From: Citromicrobium bathyomarinum | GTDB taxonomy: Bacteria > Pseudomonadota > Alphaproteobacteria > Sphingomonadales > Sphingomonadaceae | Direction: 5' to 3' | NCBI RefSeq assembly: GCF_021021475.1 | Contig: NZ_JAINWL010000001.1 | Coordinates: forward strand, 124,001-188,000 | DNA: 64,000 nt | In this document: piece by piece, positions 24,978 through 34,692 of the stretch | How positions within the stretch are numbered: the first letter of the stretch is position 1 | Layout: each line of letters begins with the position of its first letter | The notes under the pieces: generated by a model | The model's input: the letters and a program-made list of their open reading frames with translations, nothing else | What the model was told of the DNA's origin: nothing | Databases searched by the model: none | Program-made: the position numbers and the translations under genes

Positions 24978-26804
24978 TCAGGTGCGCGCAAGCGCCTCCG
25001 CCGCGATCATCCGCGCTTCGGCTTCCATCCCGCTGCGGCGCAATGCGGAGACGATGTGGTAGAGGTGGCGCGGGGTCATCCGGCTCCAGTCGTCGCCCTG
25101 CATCCCCACGCCCATCAGCATGGCGACGAGCGCGGCATTGCGCACCTCGCCCGCGCGGTCGATCAGCGCGCTCCAGCGGGTTTCGCGGCCCAGCTCCAGG
25201 TCCAGATCGCGATTCCACGCATTGCGCGTGCCGTCGGAAATCCGGCCCAGCCCGGCGAGCCCGGCAACCAGCATCCGCGTGCGGCGCGTGCCCGTGGTGG
25301 GGTCATTGTCGCGATAGGAATCGATTTCGCCGCTGGAAACCTGCCCGCTATTGCCCGGCAGGCCGACGGCAAGCAGCCCCCAGCCCGCATCGCCTTCATC
25401 GACGATCTCGCGCCAGCGCGCGGCATCGCGATCGAGCCCGGCGGTAAGCATCGAGGCGATCAGCGGCCCGGCGTCGGCGGCGAAACCATCGTTCGCCGGG
25501 ATGCGTGCGGCGGCATAGGCGGTCAGCACCTGCCGGTCGTAGGGAATCGTATCCGCATCGCCCCACAGGGTCCGGATCGCGGTCACCCGCGCGGCCGGAT
25601 CGGGGTCGACATAGGCCGCGCGCAGCAGCGCCGCATCGGTGCCCAGCGGGCCCTCCTCGCGGCTGGCGGCGTAGCCCTGCGCATAGACATCGATCAAAGC
25701 GGAGGAGGAGAAAATGCCCTCACGAGCGGCGCGCCGGACACCCTCGACCCGCTGCGACAGCGGCAATGCGGGGAGCGAGGCGGAGACGCGCTGATAATAG
25801 GGCCCGGCATCGTCGATCAGACGGTCGGGGATGTCGATCCCCAGCGCCGCGGCGAGGCCGTGCCGCCACGGGGTCAGCTCGTCGACATCGTCCCATTCGA
25901 TGGTGACCGCGCTGTTGCCCAGCCCCGCCGCGCCGGCGAAGCGCTGCGCCAGCAGCACGTCGATCACGTTGCCATCTTCGCCGCTCTGGCGATCGCGCAG
26001 CCGCAGCAGATTGTTGCGCGCCCGCGCTGCTTCGCCGGCATAGGCGCTGCAGATGGAGCGCAGCATCTGCCACTCGACATCGTCGCGATATCCCGCGCGT
26101 AGCATGGTCAGCGGACACGCCCCCACGATATCGCCGGTCGCGATATAGGCGTCGATCGCGGCGTTGGAGAGCCGCGCGTTCCACACATCGACATCGACAT
26201 CCTGCGCGATCGCGCGGGCCACACCGAACTCGCCCATACGGTTGAGCAGCTGGGCACGCAGGCCGGCGAATTCGACCCCGCTCATGCCTTCGGGCGCTGC
26301 CAGACGGCTGGCGAGCGCGCGGCGCAGCGCAATATGGCCCCAGCGCGAGACGAGCCGCCCCTGCGTCCCCGTCAGCGCAGCGCGGACGATCGATTGCGGT
26401 TGCCGCGCCAGCGAGGTCGCGGGCAGTCCGCCCTCGTCCTCGGCCAGAATGCCGACGCGGGTCGTCGCGCGGCGCTGCGCGTTCGGGATGTCATAGGTGG
26501 GCCTGAGGCCGAACAGCTCGTCCAGCTCGTCGGTATCGAGGGCTTCGAGCTCTTCCAGCGTGGGCAGACGGCGGCTGTCGGAGCTGCTGGAGGAGCCCGC
26601 CTCGCTATCCGCGTCCGCTCCATCGCTGGCACTTTCCCCCGCAGGCGCAGCGGTTTCTGCCGGTGCGGGTACAGCAGTGGGTGCGGGAGCGGGCGCGACG
26701 GGCGCAACCACCGCTGCCGGATTGGCTGCGACCAGTGCGATCGGTGCCGCGAGCACGAGCAGGCCCGCGCCAGCCAGCAAGGCAGCCTTGCGTTGCAGCA
26801 TCAT
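24978..26804 (-). CDS. large exported protein of unknown function
   Basis: 608 aa with a signal peptide (MMLQRKAALLAGAGLLVLAAP), then a Pro/Ala/Glu-rich linker and an acidic serine run (about 60-90, SEAGSSSSSDSRRLPTLEELEALDTDELDELFG). From about residue 110 it is an alpha-helical repeat-like body (MGEFGVARAIAQDVDVD, AYIATGDIVGACPLTMLR). No catalytic motif is evident. It is coupled to a 58-aa membrane gene upstream (ATGA) and directly precedes xerC/D. Likely a conserved sphingomonad envelope protein. Confidence 0.7.
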   Translation of the reverse strand: MMLQRKAALLAGAGLLVLAAPIALVAANPAAVVAPVAPAPAPTAVPAPAETAAPAGESASDGADADSEAGSSSSSDSRRLPTLEELEALDTDELDELFGLRPTYDIPNAQRRATTRVGILAEDEGGLPATSLARQPQSIVRAALTGTQGRLVSRWGHIALRRALASRLAAPEGMSGVEFAGLRAQLLNRMGEFGVARAIAQDVDVDVWNARLSNAAIDAYIATGDIVGACPLTMLRAGYRDDVEWQMLRSICSAYAGEAARARNNLLRLRDRQSGEDGNVIDVLLAQRFAGAAGLGNSAVTIEWDDVDELTPWRHGLAAALGIDIPDRLIDDAGPYYQRVSASLPALPLSQRVEGVRRAAREGIFSSSALIDVYAQGYAASREEGPLGTDAALLRAAYVDPDPAARVTAIRTLWGDADTIPYDRQVLTAYAAARIPANDGFAADAGPLIASMLTAGLDRDAARWREIVDEGDAGWGLLAVGLPGNSGQVSSGEIDSYRDNDPTTGTRRTRMLVAGLAGLGRISDGTRNAWNRDLDLELGRETRWSALIDRAGEVRNAALVAMLMGVGMQGDDWSRMTPRHLYHIVSALRRSGMEAEARMIAAEALART

Positions 26805-26977
26805 TGCGCGGTCCCCGGGAGTTCTATGGTTTGCGTGATCGGCCGCATCGGCTGTTCGCCGCCATCCCACCAGGCCCAGGCGAGAATCGCGATGATCGCC
26901 AGCGCACCCACGCCGATACGCCGCCGTGCGGTCTGCGAAATGTCTATCTGCACGCGTCCGATACCCTTTGTTGCCAT
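26801..26977 (-). CDS. 58-aa single-pass membrane protein coupled to the 608-aa protein
   Basis: ATG start MATKGIGRVQIDISQTARRR, one helix (IGVGALAIIAILAWAWW, about residues 21-37) and a short tail. Its stop overlaps the ATG of the large exported protein (ATGA), and the region between that gene and aroK is otherwise empty, which supports it. Topology is probably N-in. Possibly an anchor or partner for the large protein. Confidence 0.7.
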   Translation of the reverse strand: MATKGIGRVQIDISQTARRRIGVGALAIIAILAWAWWDGGEQPMRPITQTIELPGTAQ

Positions 26978-27007
26978 CGCCCTAGCCCATCTCTACGCCA
27001 CCGGGCA

Positions 27008-27580
27008 ATGGACCGAGTGCCTTCCCCTGCCGACCGGGCGCGGATCCGCGCGCTTAAGGAACGCCTCGACCGGCCGATCACCCTGGTGGGGTTGATGGGC
27101 GCGGGCAAATCGACCGTGGGCCGGCGGCTGGCGACCCTGCTGGAATGCAATTTCGTCGATGCGGACGACGCGATCGAGGATGCCGCCCGGCTCTCCATCG
27201 CAGAGATCTTCAGCGAATTCGGCGAAGACTATTTCCGCGATGGAGAGCGCCGGGTGATCGCCCGTCTGATCGAGGAAGGGCACGGCGTGATCGCGACCGG
27301 CGGCGGGGCTTTCGTCAATGCGGAAACGCGCGCGCTGGTGCTGGAAAAGGCGGTCGCGGTGTGGATCGATTGCGACATCGCCACGCTGGTCGAGCGGACC
27401 GGACGCCGCAACACGCGCCCGCTGCTGCGCGACGGCGATCCCGAGGCTATCCTCAAACGCTTGCTGGCCGAACGCGCACCGCATTATGCGCAGGCGCAGA
27501 TCCGCGTCGAGGGCCAGCAAGGCCCGCACACCCGCACCGCGTGGACGATTATCGAGGAGCTTGAGAAGTGGCTGTCGTAA
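27008..27580 (+). CDS. aroK: shikimate kinase
   Basis: Phosphorylates shikimate in aromatic amino-acid synthesis. 190 aa. P-loop GLMGAGKST at 28-36, the shikimate-binding VDADDAIE and FGEDYFRDGERRVI, GGGAF, and the LID RRNTRPLL. An N-terminal stretch of about 20 residues precedes the core. The start ATG was chosen because frames further upstream are non-coding. Its end overlaps aroB by 13 bases. Confidence 0.93.
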   Translation: MDRVPSPADRARIRALKERLDRPITLVGLMGAGKSTVGRRLATLLECNFVDADDAIEDAARLSIAEIFSEFGEDYFRDGERRVIARLIEEGHGVIATGGGAFVNAETRALVLEKAVAVWIDCDIATLVERTGRRNTRPLLRDGDPEAILKRLLAERAPHYAQAQIRVEGQQGPHTRTAWTIIEELEKWLS

Positions 27581-28686
27581 ATGTCGCGCTCGCCGGGCGC
27601 AGCTACGAGGTACGGGTTGGCGCCGGGCTGCTCGACGACGCGATCGTTCAGGCACGCGACTTCATCGCGCCATGGTCAGGCCGCAAGGTGCCGGTCGTTG
27701 CCGACGCCAATGCCCGTCGGTTGCACGGCGAACGGCTGGCGCATTCGCTCGAGTCAGATGGCTACCAGATCGACTGGTACGAGGTCTCGCCCGGCGAAGG
27801 CTCGAAGAGCTGGGCCGAGCTGGAGCGGCTGACCGACTGGCTGCTGGCGCGCGGCGTCACCCGGTCCGATCATGTCTTCGCGCTGGGCGGCGGAGTGGTC
27901 GGCGACCTCGTCGGCTTCGCCTGCGCGATCCTGAAGCGCGGCTGCGGTTTCGTGCAATTGCCGACCACGCTGCTGGCGCAGGTCGATTCGAGCGTCGGCG
28001 GCAAGACCGCGATCAACGCCAGCGCGGGCAAGAACCTAATCGGCGCGTTCCACCAGCCCTCGCTGGTGCTCGCCGACACAGCCTGCCTCGCCACCCTCCC
28101 CCAGCGCGAAATGCGCGCCGGGCTGGCCGAGGTGTTCAAATACGGGCTGCTTGGCGATGCGGAATTCTTCGCGCGCATCGATAGCGAGAGCGCCGCGATC
28201 CTCGCCTGCGACAACGCGGTGCTGGAAGCGACGATCGCGCATTGCGTGGACATGAAAGCGCGGATCGTCGCGGAGGACGAGCGCGAGACGAAGGACGCCC
28301 GCGCGCTCCTGAACCTCGGCCACACCTTCGGTCATGCGCTTGAAGCGGTGACGGGCTTCGGCGACAGACTGCTGCATGGCGAGGCGGTGGCGCTCGGCAT
28401 GGTGCTGGCAGCGCGATTCTCCGCCCGGCGCGATCTGATCTCGCTGGCAGACGCGGAAAGTGTGGCCGATGCGCTGGCCCGTGCAGGCCTGCCGACCGAG
28501 ATTTCCGCGCTGGGGCTCGACTGCGACGGCACAGTGCTGGGCGATCATATGCGGCACGACAAGAAGGCGGGCGGCGGCACCGTCCCCTTCATCCTGCTGC
28601 GCGCTCTCGGAGAGGCCTATGTCGCGCGCGATATAGAGCTGGCGGACGTGGCCGCCTTCATGGACGAGCAGCTACAGGCGCATTGA
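27568..28686 (+). CDS. aroB: 3-dehydroquinate synthase
   Basis: 372 aa, converts DAHP to 3-dehydroquinate with NAD and a metal. Motifs: VSPGEGSKSW, ALGGGVVGDLVGFACAILKRG, QVDSSVGGKTAINASAGKNL, and NLGHTFGHALEAV with metal-binding histidines. GTG is the likely start; it lies inside aroK, which supports translational coupling in an aroKB operon, a common alphaproteobacterial arrangement. Confidence 0.95.
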   Translation: MAVVNVALAGRSYEVRVGAGLLDDAIVQARDFIAPWSGRKVPVVADANARRLHGERLAHSLESDGYQIDWYEVSPGEGSKSWAELERLTDWLLARGVTRSDHVFALGGGVVGDLVGFACAILKRGCGFVQLPTTLLAQVDSSVGGKTAINASAGKNLIGAFHQPSLVLADTACLATLPQREMRAGLAEVFKYGLLGDAEFFARIDSESAAILACDNAVLEATIAHCVDMKARIVAEDERETKDARALLNLGHTFGHALEAVTGFGDRLLHGEAVALGMVLAARFSARRDLISLADAESVADALARAGLPTEISALGLDCDGTVLGDHMRHDKKAGGGTVPFILLRALGEAYVARDIELADVAAFMDEQLQAH

Positions 28687-28695
28687 TACATTCCC

Positions 28696-29241
28696 ATGGC
28701 CCGCGTCATCATCCTCAACGGCGTTAGCAGCGCGGGTAAGACAACAATCGCGAAGGCCATCCAACAGCTTGCCGATCGGGATTTCCTGCATGTCTCGATG
28801 GACGTTTTTATCGCGATGCTACCCGATGGACGAGAGTTCAATGCGGAGTGGTTTCCAGTCGAAACGGTAGCGAGCGATCACGGGCCCCTGACGCGGATCG
28901 GCAACGGCCCAATGGGCGAGCGCCTTCTCCTTCAAATGCGCGCGTTCGTCGCCGAACTGGCCGATAGCGGCTTCGATGTGATCGTCGATGAGGTCTGCAG
29001 ATCTCGTGGTATTGACGCTTATCGGACACTTCTGGACGGCCACCGGCTGCAAATCGTCCAAGTCACAGGTGACCTTGGCAAGATCGAACAACGAGAGCGC
29101 GAACGCGGTGACCGGCTGGTTGGTCTGGCGCGCGCGCAGGCGATGAACCTGCACGACGATATCGCGTACGATCAGGATATGGACACGACTGCAGCCTCAC
29201 CCGAGGAATGCGCAAAGTATATTCTCGACGCGCTGGCCTAG
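28696..29241 (+). CDS. P-loop kinase, chloramphenicol phosphotransferase-like
   Basis: 181 aa. Walker A-like GVSSAGKTT at about 9-17. The order of motifs, including FLHVSMDVFIAMLP, VIVDEVCRSRG and RERERGDRLVGLARAQ, matches the CPT-like P-loop kinase family. That family includes chloramphenicol 3-O-phosphotransferase but also many uncharacterised kinases, so a resistance role is not implied. Base composition is somewhat lower in GC than aroB, and the gene converges with csaA by four bases. Possibly acquired. Confidence 0.7.
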   Translation: MARVIILNGVSSAGKTTIAKAIQQLADRDFLHVSMDVFIAMLPDGREFNAEWFPVETVASDHGPLTRIGNGPMGERLLLQMRAFVAELADSGFDVIVDEVCRSRGIDAYRTLLDGHRLQIVQVTGDLGKIEQRERERGDRLVGLARAQAMNLHDDIAYDQDMDTTAASPEECAKYILDALA

Positions 29242-29609
29242 AACAGCCGCGAACCGTCGGGCACTGCCTTATCGGGCGAGAACAGCACGACGTCGCCCGC
29301 CTCGTCCGCGAAGCCGAGCGTCAGCACTTCGGACATGACCGGCCCGATCTGCCGCGGCGGGAAGTTGACGACCGCCGCGACCTGCCGCCCGACCAGTTCC
29401 TCGCGCGCGTAGTTCGCGGTGATCTGCGCGCTGGTCTTCTTGACGCCGATCGCCGGCCCGAAGTCGATTTCCAGCCGGTAGGCAGGCTTGCGCGCCTCGG
29501 GGAATTCATGCGCGGCGACCACCGTGCCGATGCGGATATCGACCTTCAGGAAGTCGTCGAACGCAATCTCCTCACCCGCAGGGGCATCGGGTTCGTGCGA
29601 GAGGTGCAC
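29238..29609 (-). CDS. csaA: CsaA-like tRNA-binding protein
   Basis: 123-aa single OB-fold of the EMAP-II/tRNA-binding type: FLKVDIRIGTVVAAHEFPEARKPAYRLEIDFG, VGRQVAAVVNFPPRQIGPVMSEVLTLGF. CsaA binds tRNA and acts as a secretion-linked chaperone in Bacillus; in alphaproteobacteria the role is unclear. Its ATG overlaps the pccA stop by one base on the same strand. Confidence 0.88.
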   Translation of the reverse strand: MHLSHEPDAPAGEEIAFDDFLKVDIRIGTVVAAHEFPEARKPAYRLEIDFGPAIGVKKTSAQITANYAREELVGRQVAAVVNFPPRQIGPVMSEVLTLGFADEAGDVVLFSPDKAVPDGSRLF

Positions 29610-31645
29610 TACTCCAGCTCCAGGATCACCTCGTCGACCGCGAGGCTGTCGCCCTCTGCGGCGTTGATGGAGGAGATGGTGCCTTCCTTCTCGGCGCGCA
29701 GGATGTTTTCCATCTTCATCGCCTCGACCGTGGCGAGCGGCTGGCCCGGCTGGACCTCGTCACCCTCGGCCACGTGCAGCTTCACCAGCAGGCCGGGCAT
29801 CGGGCAGATGAGCATCTTGGAAAGATCGGGCGGCTCCTTCTCGATCATGTGATCGAGCAGCGGGGCGAGCCGTGCGGGCACGGCAAGGCCCTTGTGCGTC
29901 TTGCCGCGCGTGGTCAGCGCCCAGATCGCGCTGCTTTTGCGCCGCAGCTGGATCGCCAGGTTCTCGCCATTGCCGTTGGCCGCGGCGAGGACCATGCCCG
30001 GCTGCCAGTCGGTCGTGCCGGTGATCCACTCGCCATCGACCGTGGCCCCGCCTTCGCCCAGAACGACGTCGAACTGGCGACCGTCGATCTTCACCACCCA
30101 GTCGGACGGCACCTTGGGCGCGCCATCGAGGCGGCCAGAGATCTGCCCTTCGTGCGCCATGACCGAACATTGCGCCCCGGCAATCAGCGCCGCGACCAGC
30201 TTCAGCCTCGGCTCGTCCACCGCTGCGCCCTGGAAGCCTTCGGGATATTCCTCGGCGATGAAGCCGGTGGTCAGCTCGCCCGAGCGGAAGCGCGGGTGCT
30301 GCATGATCGCGCTGAGGAAATCGATATTGTGCCCCGGGCCTTCGACCCGGAAGGCGTCGAGAGCTTCGACCTGCAGGTCCGCCGCGGCATCGCGGGTAGG
30401 GCCCCAGGTGATCAGCTTGGCGATCATCGGGTCGTAGAAGATCGAGACTTCGCCGCCTTCGAACACGCCGTCATCCACGCGGATGCCGCCGCCGCCCATC
30501 TCGTGCCCGCGCCGCCCGGCGGGGCCGCTTGCGCCCGTCCAGCCCGGCACCGGCGGTTCGTAACGGACCAGCCGCCCGATGCTCGGCAGGAAGTTGCGAT
30601 AGGGGTCTTCGGCATAGACGCGCGTTTCGATCGACCAGCCGTCGATTTTGATATCGTCTTGCTTGAAGGGCAGTTCCTCGCCGGCCGCCACGCGGATCAT
30701 CCATTCGACCAGATCGACGCCGGTGATCGCCTCGGTCACCGGGTGTTCGACCTGCAGGCGCGTGTTCATTTCGAGGAAGTAGAAGCTCTCCCCCGTCTTG
30801 TCCGCGCCGCTGACGATCAGTTCGACCGTCCCGGCGGAGAAATAGCCAACCGCTTTCGACAGCGCGACCGCCTGCTCGCCCATCGCCTTGCGCATTTCGG
30901 GCGTTACGAAGGGCGATGGCGCTTCCTCGACCACCTTCTGGTGGCGGCGCTGAATGCTGCACTCACGCTCGTTCAGGTAGAGCGTGTTGCCCTGCCGGTC
31001 GGCCAGGATCTGGATCTCGATATGGCGCGGGTCTTCGATGAACTTCTCGATAAACACGCGGTCGTCGCCAAAGGAGTTGAGGCCTTCGCGCTTGGTCGCC
31101 TCGAAGCCTTCCTCGACATCCTTGTCGTTCCAGGCGAGGCGCATGCCCTTGCCGCCGCCGCCTGCCGACGCCTTCATCATCACCGGATAGCCGATCTCGT
31201 TCGAGATCTTGAGCGCTTCCTCGGTGGTGTCGATCGCGTCCTTGGAGCCGGGCACGGTGTTGACGCCGGCTTCCTTGGCCAGCTTCTTCGATTCGATCTT
31301 GTCGCCCATCGCGGCGATCGCCTTGGCCGGCGGGCCGATGAAGACAATGCCTTCCTTGTCGAGCGCTTCGACGAAGCTCGCCCGTTCGGACAGGAAGCCA
31401 TAGCCCGGGTGGACTGCTTCGGCCCCGGTCTGCTTGCACGCCTCGATGATCTTGTCCGCCAGCAGGTAGGATTCGGCTGCGGGAGCGGCACCGATATGGA
31501 CCGCCTCGTCCGCCATCTTCACGAAGGGCGCGCGCGCATCGGCATCGGAATAGACCGCCACGGTGGCGATCCCCATCCGCTTGCACGTCTGGATCACGCG
31601 GCAGGCAATCTCACCGCGGTTCGCAATCAGGATTTTGGAAAACAC
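29609..31645 (-). CDS. pccA: propionyl-CoA carboxylase, biotin carboxylase and carrier subunit
   Basis: 678-aa alpha subunit: biotin carboxylase domain (residues 1-450; ANRGEIACRVIQTCKRMG, KASAGGGGKGMRL, EMNTRLQVEHPVTE), a middle BT-like domain, and a C-terminal biotinyl domain with the carrier motif VEAMKMENILRAEKEG near residue 645. Carboxylates propionyl-CoA to methylmalonyl-CoA with PccB, encoded about 10 kb away on the same strand. bioB lies nearby on the same strand. 3-methylcrotonyl- and acetyl-CoA carboxylases are alternatives, but the mutase and epimerase in the region favour propionyl-CoA. Confidence 0.94.
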   Translation of the reverse strand: MFSKILIANRGEIACRVIQTCKRMGIATVAVYSDADARAPFVKMADEAVHIGAAPAAESYLLADKIIEACKQTGAEAVHPGYGFLSERASFVEALDKEGIVFIGPPAKAIAAMGDKIESKKLAKEAGVNTVPGSKDAIDTTEEALKISNEIGYPVMMKASAGGGGKGMRLAWNDKDVEEGFEATKREGLNSFGDDRVFIEKFIEDPRHIEIQILADRQGNTLYLNERECSIQRRHQKVVEEAPSPFVTPEMRKAMGEQAVALSKAVGYFSAGTVELIVSGADKTGESFYFLEMNTRLQVEHPVTEAITGVDLVEWMIRVAAGEELPFKQDDIKIDGWSIETRVYAEDPYRNFLPSIGRLVRYEPPVPGWTGASGPAGRRGHEMGGGGIRVDDGVFEGGEVSIFYDPMIAKLITWGPTRDAAADLQVEALDAFRVEGPGHNIDFLSAIMQHPRFRSGELTTGFIAEEYPEGFQGAAVDEPRLKLVAALIAGAQCSVMAHEGQISGRLDGAPKVPSDWVVKIDGRQFDVVLGEGGATVDGEWITGTTDWQPGMVLAAANGNGENLAIQLRRKSSAIWALTTRGKTHKGLAVPARLAPLLDHMIEKEPPDLSKMLICPMPGLLVKLHVAEGDEVQPGQPLATVEAMKMENILRAEKEGTISSINAAEGDSLAVDEVILELE

Positions 31646-32031
31646 TAGCCCGGAAACTCCAGATATTCACGTAGTTGCTTGGTGCGCGCCTCGGTCAGCG
31701 CGGTGAGGCAGGTCGAGCGGATCAGCGGCATGATCGAACCGCCGCGGTACTGGTTCGCCTCGAACGAACATTGTGCGTCGCGAAAGGTCAGCCAGGCACG
31801 CTGCGCGGCCAGCAGCTCGCGATGCTGGGTGCCGTCGCCGACATCCTTGTCGACCGACTTGGCGCGCTGCGACGCTTTCTTCCACACCGCGTTGAGCTCG
31901 CGGTCGGCGGCCTGATACTCCCGCCCTGCGCAGATGTTCATCTCCATCTGCGTCATCGCGTTTTCGCAATCGACCTGCGGCTGCGCGGCTTGCGCGCTCG
32001 CCTGCATCAGCAGCAATGCGGTCAGGATCAT
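31645..32031 (-). CDS. LprI-like lysozyme inhibitor family protein (DUF1311)
   Basis: 128 aa with a short signal-like N-terminus (MILTALLLMQASAQA) and a DUF1311 body: VDCENAMTQMEMNICAGREYQAADRELNAVWK, AAQRAWLTFRDAQCSFEANQYRGGSI. Four conserved cysteines likely form two disulfides. LprI-like proteins inhibit lysozyme in some bacteria. It overlaps pccA at its 3' end by one base and the next gene at its 5' end by ATGA. Confidence 0.85.
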   Translation of the reverse strand: MILTALLLMQASAQAAQPQVDCENAMTQMEMNICAGREYQAADRELNAVWKKASQRAKSVDKDVGDGTQHRELLAAQRAWLTFRDAQCSFEANQYRGGSIMPLIRSTCLTALTEARTKQLREYLEFPG

Positions 32032-32828
32032 GCGTCCGTCTCCTCTTCTCGTGCCTTCGCATAGCCGATAAGTGCCCTAGCGTAAGCCCCCACGCCCCTG
32101 CGCTCCACCTCACCATTGAGCAAGGTTGTCAGCCCGCCCGCCAGCCTGCCGACATTGGCGGTCGAAAGCTGGCCCAGCGGGGCGACGTAGATGCCGATGG
32201 TGAACAGGATCGCGCCAGTGCGCGGCAGGCGACGCAGCGTCTGCCGTTCGGAGCGCACGAACAGCGTGCTCCCGGCGTTCTCAGCCGTCACATGCGCGAA
32301 GGCACGCTCGGGCGGCTCCGCGACCCAGCGCATGTCGGGCGTGGCGGCGATGAACCAGTTGGCGCGGCCATAGATCGGGCCGGGTCGCAGCTTTTCCATG
32401 AAGCGGTCGACCCCGGTGGCGAGCTGTTCCTCATAGCCCTGAATCGGCGCGTGGAGCGCACGCAACGGCAGCCCCATCTTGTCCGCAGGCGTCCAGTCGG
32501 ATGGCCACGCGACTGCCGCCCCGACGAGGCGATAGTGCTCCTCGTCATCGCGGCGGGTGAGCAGGCACATATCCTCGTGATGCGCATGGGCCGCTTCGGC
32601 CAGCCCGCTCGACACGCCAAGCCCGGTGGCAAGCTCGCGCCCCGCCGCCTCCCCCTCGGGCGTCAGTTGGATGCCCTCGGGGAATTGCGCAAAACCCTCC
32701 GCACGCGCGGCCAGGTCGGGATCGGACTGCAGCCACTCGTTCCCGCCCAGCTTGACCAGCCCCATCTTGAGCTGCCCGCCACCGCGCGCACGGGGCAGCA
32801 ACTCGTCGACGGAGAAGCCGAGGCTCAC
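32028..32828 (-). CDS. haem-dependent oxidative N-demethylase family protein (DUF3445)
   Basis: 266 aa from a GTG overlapping the stop of the esterase gene upstream. The family is recognised by YGRANWFIAATPDMRW and VRSERQTLRRLPRTGAILFTIGIYV. DUF3445 proteins resemble the large subunit of dimethylamine monooxygenase and bind haem through a PAS-like fold. The substrate is unknown. It is embedded in the pccA-bioB minus-strand run without obvious pathway logic. Confidence 0.83.
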   Translation of the reverse strand: MSLGFSVDELLPRARGGGQLKMGLVKLGGNEWLQSDPDLAARAEGFAQFPEGIQLTPEGEAAGRELATGLGVSSGLAEAAHAHHEDMCLLTRRDDEEHYRLVGAAVAWPSDWTPADKMGLPLRALHAPIQGYEEQLATGVDRFMEKLRPGPIYGRANWFIAATPDMRWVAEPPERAFAHVTAENAGSTLFVRSERQTLRRLPRTGAILFTIGIYVAPLGQLSTANVGRLAGGLTTLLNGEVERRGVGAYARALIGYAKAREEETDA

Positions 32829-33676
32829 TGCGCGGAAAGCGCCGGCCCACCCCGGTCGCAGCGAAGGCCCAGCCCGTATTCCTCCAGCCAGTCCGCATCG
32901 GTCGGCAGGAGATATTGCAGCGCCTCGGGCATCAGAGCGTGCAGGCTGTTGGAGTGATGCAGGTCGGCGCGCCGGTCCGAGAAGCAGTAGGCCTGCCCCT
33001 CCCCCAGCTTGCCGAGCAGCGCCAACATGCCCTGCTCGGTCTCGCCACCCTCGTCGGCGAGCGACAGGTAAAGCGGCGGACGCCCTGCCACAGGGGCGCT
33101 CGCGGTCAGGGCAAGCGACTGGCCATCCCACTGAAGGCTGGGGGAAATTGCCGCATAGCCGCTGAAAAGATCAGGCCGCTCCAGCCAGGTTTCGACCACG
33201 AAATGCCCCGCCGCGCTCTCGCCCAGCAGGATGATCGTACCATCATTGCGATAGCGCTCACGCAGGAGCGGGAGAACTGTGTCCGCCAGCCATTTACGAA
33301 AGGCCTCGCTCTCGCCTGCGGTGGGATATTCCGCTTTTTCACCCGCAATAGACGTAGCGGGTAACAGCTCGCGCTGGCGATCCACGGTCTGGATGCCGAC
33401 CAGGATTGCAGGCTGGCTGCGGCCCCACAGGCGGTTCCATTTCTCCAGCCCGTTGCCCAGGAACAGGTCCTGATCCGCTCCGCCGTCGAGCTGAACCACA
33501 ATCGGCCAGCTTGTGTCGGGCTGGTCAGAGTAATCGGGCGGAAGGATGACGTTGACCGCGCGGTCCGCACCCAATGCCTCGAGCGTATAGCTCTCGCCCA
33601 CCACGATGGGCTCGGGCTCCGGCACAGCCGCAGGCTGGCCCGAGGCGAGCAGCAGCGCGGCGAGCGCGCCGATCAC
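32825..33676 (-). CDS. alpha/beta hydrolase, esterase D-like, exported
   Basis: 283 aa from a GTG overlapping the bioB stop (GTGA). A hydrophobic signal ([16 protein letters not shown]) precedes a PF00756-like esterase domain: [41 protein letters not shown] with the Ser nucleophile near residue 165, and a plausible C-terminal His in HHSNSLH. Probably periplasmic. The natural ester substrate is unknown. Confidence 0.82.
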   Translation of the reverse strand: MIGALAALLLASGQPAAVPEPEPIVVGESYTLEALGADRAVNVILPPDYSDQPDTSWPIVVQLDGGADQDLFLGNGLEKWNRLWGRSQPAILVGIQTVDRQRELLPATSIAGEKAEYPTAGESEAFRKWLADTVLPLLRERYRNDGTIILLGESAAGHFVVETWLERPDLFSGYAAISPSLQWDGQSLALTASAPVAGRPPLYLSLADEGGETEQGMLALLGKLGEGQAYCFSDRRADLHHSNSLHALMPEALQYLLPTDADWLEEYGLGLRCDRGGPALSAQ

Positions 33677-34683
33677 TCGGCCGCCTCCGCCACCTTGCAG
33701 GCGCGTGCGGGCTCTTCCTGCATCAGCGGGGTGAGCCCCAGCTTGGCGAACAGCGCGCCATCGCTGTCGTCGCCCGCATTGGGCGCGGTCAGCAGCTTGT
33801 CGCCGGTGAAGATCGAGTTCGCGCCGGCGAGGAAGCACAGCGCCTGCGTCGCCTCGGACATTGACTCGCGGCCTGCGGAGAGCCGCACCATGCTCATCGG
33901 CATGCAGATGCGCGCGACCGCGACGGTGCGGACGAATTCGATATCGTCGATCTTGGCGAGCGGCGTGTCGGCCAGCATGTCGCCCAACACCGTGCCCTTG
34001 ACCGGGACCAGCGCGTTGACCGGCACGCTCTCGGGATGCCGCTCCAGCGTGGCGAGCGTGTGGACGAAGCCGACGCGGTCCTCGCGCGTCTCGCCCATCC
34101 CCACGATCCCGCCGGAGCACACGTTGATCCCCGCATCGCGCACGTTCTGCAGCGTATCGAGCCGGTCCTGATAATTGCGGGTCGAGATCACCCGCTCGTA
34201 ATATTCGGGCCCGGTGTCGACATTGTGGTTGTAGTAGTCGAGGCCCGCCTCTTTCAGCATGTCCGCCTGTTTGGGCGTGAGCATGCCCAGCGTCATGCAG
34301 GTCTCCAGCCCCATGTCACGCACGCCCTTCACGATCTCGATGATCGCGGCCATGTCGCGGTCCTTGGGGTTGCGCCACGCGGCACCCATGCAGAACCGCT
34401 GGCTGCCCGCATCCTTCGCCTGCGCCGCGGTTTGCAGCACAGCGCGCACATCCATCAGCTTGGTCGCCTCGACGCCGCTATCGGCCTTCACCGACTGCGA
34501 GCAATAACCGCAATCCTCCGGACACCCGCCGGTCTTGATGCTGAGCAGCGTGCACAGCTGGACCTGCTCGGGCGGATGGTTCTCGCGGTGGACGCTCGCG
34601 GCGCGGAACAGCAGCTCGGTGAAGGGAAGGTCGAACAGCCCTGCGATTTCCTCGCGGGTCCAATCGGTGCGGATTTGGGTCAC
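33673..34683 (-). CDS. bioB: biotin synthase
   Basis: Radical-SAM enzyme converting dethiobiotin to biotin. 336 aa. The CxxxCxxC motif is [13 protein letters not shown] at about residues 51-63; other signatures are [27 protein letters not shown] and [13 protein letters not shown]. The start is GTG ([12 protein letters not shown]). The first 20 coding bases recur upstream of the next gene. No other bio genes are present, and the position beside pccA suggests supply of biotin to the carboxylase. Confidence 0.95.
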   Translation of the reverse strand: MTQIRTDWTREEIAGLFDLPFTELLFRAASVHRENHPPEQVQLCTLLSIKTGGCPEDCGYCSQSVKADSGVEATKLMDVRAVLQTAAQAKDAGSQRFCMGAAWRNPKDRDMAAIIEIVKGVRDMGLETCMTLGMLTPKQADMLKEAGLDYYNHNVDTGPEYYERVISTRNYQDRLDTLQNVRDAGINVCSGGIVGMGETREDRVGFVHTLATLERHPESVPVNALVPVKGTVLGDMLADTPLAKIDDIEFVRTVAVARICMPMSMVRLSAGRESMSEATQALCFLAGANSIFTGDKLLTAPNAGDDSDGALFAKLGLTPLMQEEPARACKVAEAAE

Positions 34684-34692
34684 TTCAAAGGC

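Noticed and set aside
29774-31648. A 624-codon open frame antisense to pccA
   Set aside because: Shadow frame; pccA has all carboxylase and biotin motifs.
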